A stretch of DNA of 8,439 nucleotides, from contig DATIBX010000335.1 of the NCBI GenBank assembly GCA_035457105.1, positions 1 to 8,439 on the forward strand. Direction: 5' to 3'. This document shows, one piece after another, positions 6,772 to 8,439 of the stretch. A program made the translations under genes and the position numbers. The stretch's first letter is position 1. Each line of letters starts with the position of its first letter. A model generated the notes under the pieces. The model ran no database searches and was not told the DNA's origin. It saw only the letters and a list, made by a program, of their open reading frames with translations. This DNA comes from PSRF01 sp035457105. GTDB taxonomy: Bacteria > Acidobacteriota > Blastocatellia > Pyrinomonadales > Pyrinomonadaceae.

Positions 6772-6777
6772 CTAACA

Positions 6778-7356
6778 ATGAGCCGGCTATGGCTTCTTTC
6801 TCTGTTGTGCCTGTCTCTAGATGCGCTTTTTTTCGTCCAACCGACGCAAGCGCGCTACGACCTTAGCGTCAACGAGGCTAAGACGAAACTTACATTTCAG
6901 GAATTGGCCCCCCAGTTGTCGCTCGCCGTTGTGAATGGCAGTGGAAAATTAATCTCCACGATGGTCCACATCGAGTTAGTGGATACCAGCGAGGCGGTCA
7001 TATCTCGGCCGATCAAAAATGGCAGTTCTGCGCCGAAACAACTTCTGTCCACCCCACGCATCCGCGGTTTCTTCCCGGAAACCCTACTCTGGCAGCCGGA
7101 ACTCACCACCGACAAGCAAGGTCGAGCGCAACTCGACTTCAAACTCGCCGATCACATCACGACCTGGAAAATGGCAGTCATAGGCTCAACTGAAGATGGA
7201 GAAATGGGTACAGCCGAGACTGAAATCCGGGCCTTCCAGCCGTTTTTTGCCGAACTCGATCCACCTCGAGTTTTAACGCAGGGCAACCGGATCTCACTGC
7301 CGGTTGTCCTGCGAAATTACCTGGAGAACCAATACGTAAACCTCGAACTAAAATAA
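6778..7356 (+). CDS. Secreted, strongly shortened alpha-2-macroglobulin-like protein (possible gene remnant)
   Basis: Protein of 192 residues. Residues 1-25 form a signal peptide (hydrophobic core, TQA before the cleavage point). Residues about 43-70 (LSLAVVNGSGK, VHIELVD) look like the start of an N-terminal macroglobulin beta domain. From about residue 94 on, the sequence matches the A2M domain of large bacterial alpha-2-macroglobulins: RIRGFFPETLLW, TDKQGRAQLDF, LADHITTWKM, AFQPFF, DPPRVLTQGN and LPVVLRNYLENQ. Full-length relatives are many hundreds of residues longer. They place several macroglobulin domains before this part, and a thioester domain (CxEQ) plus receptor-binding-like domains after it; none is present. 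The protein stops with TAA straight after NLELK, where relatives continue. Without a thioester it cannot trap proteases covalently. Good ribosome binding and an intact frame argue for expression; the internal shortening and abrupt end argue for decay. It precedes the gene at 7387 by 30 bases, probably in the same transcript. Confidence 0.8.
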   Translation: MSRLWLLSLLCLSLDALFFVQPTQARYDLSVNEAKTKLTFQELAPQLSLAVVNGSGKLISTMVHIELVDTSEAVISRPIKNGSSAPKQLLSTPRIRGFFPETLLWQPELTTDKQGRAQLDFKLADHITTWKMAVIGSTEDGEMGTAETEIRAFQPFFAELDPPRVLTQGNRISLPVVLRNYLENQYVNLELK

Positions 7357-7372
7357 GGACACCCATGAAGTA

Positions 7373-7378
7373 AAGGAG
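7373..7378 (+). promoter_or_regulatory. Shine-Dalgarno sequence deciding the start at 7387
   Basis: AAGGAG lies 8 bases before the ATG at 7387. This close-to-consensus site fixes the start of the ankyrin-containing protein. Confidence 0.8.
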
Positions 7379-7386
7379 TTAACCAA

Positions 7387-8439
7387 ATGTCCAACCAACG
7401 CTCTCTTGATCCTCCTCAACTCAACTCACCGTGTACCGCCGATTGGGATTCGATGATTGGCTCGGAAGGGGCTCGCTTCTGTAAACATTGCCAACTGAAT
7501 GTTCACGAGATTTCACAGTTCAATGAGAAACAATTCGATCGCTTGCTAAGAAAGTCAGGTGATCGACTCTGCATCAGATATTTAGCACCAAAACCGATTA
7601 CTGCTGGACCACCCGTTCTTCATCAGATAGCCCGTCGCACTTCGGTTCTAGCCGGCACAGCCTTGAGCGCGGGCTTAACTCTCTCGGCAGCAATCGGCGC
7701 CCCAATGAGGACTGCCAATCCACAAGCTGTGCCGTTAGCCACCATCTCAAGTGAATCAGCGACAAGCAGAGACGCGAGCGGCACTGGAATCATCCGCGGT
7801 GTCATTTTCGATCCAAACTCAGCGACTATCGCTGGTGCGACCGTCAAACTTGCTGGTAACGAATCAGGAAAATACGCATTTTCAATTACTAACGATGCTG
7901 GAGAATACGTTTTTGCCGGTCTCGACGTCGGCAGCTACAACCTCAGAGTCGAAGCTCGCGGTTTTGCAGCCGCAGACATTCCAAATATCGTGTTGCGCGA
8001 GAATGACGATAATCGGATTGACCAAACTCTCAGCATTCAACCCATCAGTGAGACCGTCGAAGTAGTAAGTGAAGTCTTCGAACTCCAAGGCGGTGCATCC
8101 GTCAGGTTTGCTACCGAACCGTTGGTCAGAGCCGCTCAAGAGGACAATTTGGACGAGTTGAATTCCTTATTGCTAAGTCATAAGAACGTTAACATTCGCG
8201 ATTCAGCAACCGGGAACACCGCGCTTGAACTTGCCGTTCAACATGGAAACCGTGAGGTGGTCCAGGCGCTCTTGTGGGCCAAGGCGGATGTCAACGCAAA
8301 GAATCGGAGCGGTCAAACAGCACTGATGATGTTAACTGACAAGGTGACTGCCGATATCTTGTGGGACCTCATCAGCGCTGGAGCCAAAGTAAACTTGAAA
8401 GATAACGATGGCGACACCGCACTGTCAGAAGTGGCCCAG
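7387..8439 (+). CDS. Cys-rich head / carboxypeptidase-regulatory-like / ankyrin repeat protein, 3' end outside window
   Basis: The frame is open from the ATG at 7387 to the last base, giving 351 codons with no stop; the gene continues beyond the window. Residues 1-65 form a cysteine module with C16, C32-x-x-C35 (RFCKHC), C62, and conserved-looking W20 and M23. This looks like a zinc-binding head I associate with Acidobacteriota proteins; metal binding is inferred. Residues about 85-105 are hydrophobic and could be a membrane segment, which would leave the head in the cytoplasm and the rest outside. Residues about 134-218 form a carboxypeptidase-regulatory-like beta sandwich (GIIRGVIFDP, IAGATVKL, NDAGEYVFAGL, GSYNLRVEARGF). 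From about 243, ankyrin repeats follow (EPLVRAAQEDNLDELNSLL, GNTALELAVQHGNREVVQALL, GQTALMMLTD, DGDTALSEVA), serving protein-protein contact. An excellent Shine-Dalgarno sequence supports the start. It lies 30 bases after the A2M-like gene, so joint expression is likely. Function is unknown; adhesion or envelope scaffolding is possible. Confidence 0.88.
   Translation, partial: MSNQRSLDPPQLNSPCTADWDSMIGSEGARFCKHCQLNVHEISQFNEKQFDRLLRKSGDRLCIRYLAPKPITAGPPVLHQIARRTSVLAGTALSAGLTLSAAIGAPMRTANPQAVPLATISSESATSRDASGTGIIRGVIFDPNSATIAGATVKLAGNESGKYAFSITNDAGEYVFAGLDVGSYNLRVEARGFAAADIPNIVLRENDDNRIDQTLSIQPISETVEVVSEVFELQGGASVRFATEPLVRAAQEDNLDELNSLLLSHKNVNIRDSATGNTALELAVQHGNREVVQALLWAKADVNAKNRSGQTALMMLTDKVTADILWDLISAGAKVNLKDNDGDTALSEVAQ

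Larger units (their letters stand above)
6335..6777. other. 443-base intergenic region with several inverted repeats, no supported gene
   Basis: No reading frame here has a convincing start, length and protein-like composition. The stretch contains a perfect 10-base palindrome ataagcttat (6371-6380), a loose inverted repeat 6374-6391 / 6429-6446 (14 of 18 positions), a short stem 6446-6453 / 6460-6467 (7 of 8), and a stronger hairpin at 6596-6632. The right end carries the Shine-Dalgarno sequence of the next gene. It probably holds the promoter and a long leader for the pair of genes starting at 6778. I could not identify clear -35/-10 boxes or a known riboswitch. Confidence 0.6.

Overview
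The window looks like bacterial chromosome from an Acidobacteriota-type organism, most likely near class Blastocatellia. I infer this from gene content and have not checked it by search. The pointers are a beta-propeller (Reg_prop) sensor kinase of the HisKA_3 class, short secreted proteins of families I associate with that phylum, an alpha-2-macroglobulin (A2M) fragment, and a Cys-rich head / carboxypeptidase-regulatory-like / ankyrin protein. Base composition is close to balanced. All genes I can support lie on the + strand. I see no tRNA, rRNA, insertion sequence or CRISPR array.

Positions 1-4745 hold a signalling cluster. A NarL/LuxR-type response regulator (112-891) is followed by a 93-base gap filled by a heptanucleotide tandem repeat and a long imperfect palindrome (890-973). 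Next come a small exported protein of unknown function (985-1566) and a 1060-residue membrane histidine kinase (1563-4745). The kinase start codon overlaps the stop of the exported protein (GTGA). Its extracytoplasmic part contains fourteen recognisable propeller blades, a Y_Y_Y domain and one membrane helix, followed by HisKA_3 and ATPase domains. The simplest reading is one three-protein sensory system: exported accessory protein, sensor kinase and transcription factor.

Positions 4746-6334 hold psuG (4768-5673), pseudouridine-5'-phosphate glycosidase, 22 bases after the kinase. After it come a long imperfect inverted repeat (5687-5784) and a small exported or lipoprotein-like gene (5894-6334) whose start region can fold into a hairpin. 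No pseudouridine kinase gene is present in the window.

Positions 6335-6777 have no convincing gene but contain several inverted repeats that could form leader RNA structures.

Positions 6778-8439 hold two genes with good Shine-Dalgarno sequences. The first (6778-7356) encodes a signal peptide plus a strongly reduced A2M-like protein with no thioester region. The second (7387 to the window edge, still open) has a four-cysteine N-terminal module, a hydrophobic segment, a carboxypeptidase-regulatory-like beta domain and ankyrin repeats. The 30-base spacing suggests one transcript. The A2M fragment is either a decayed gene or a deliberately small member of the family.
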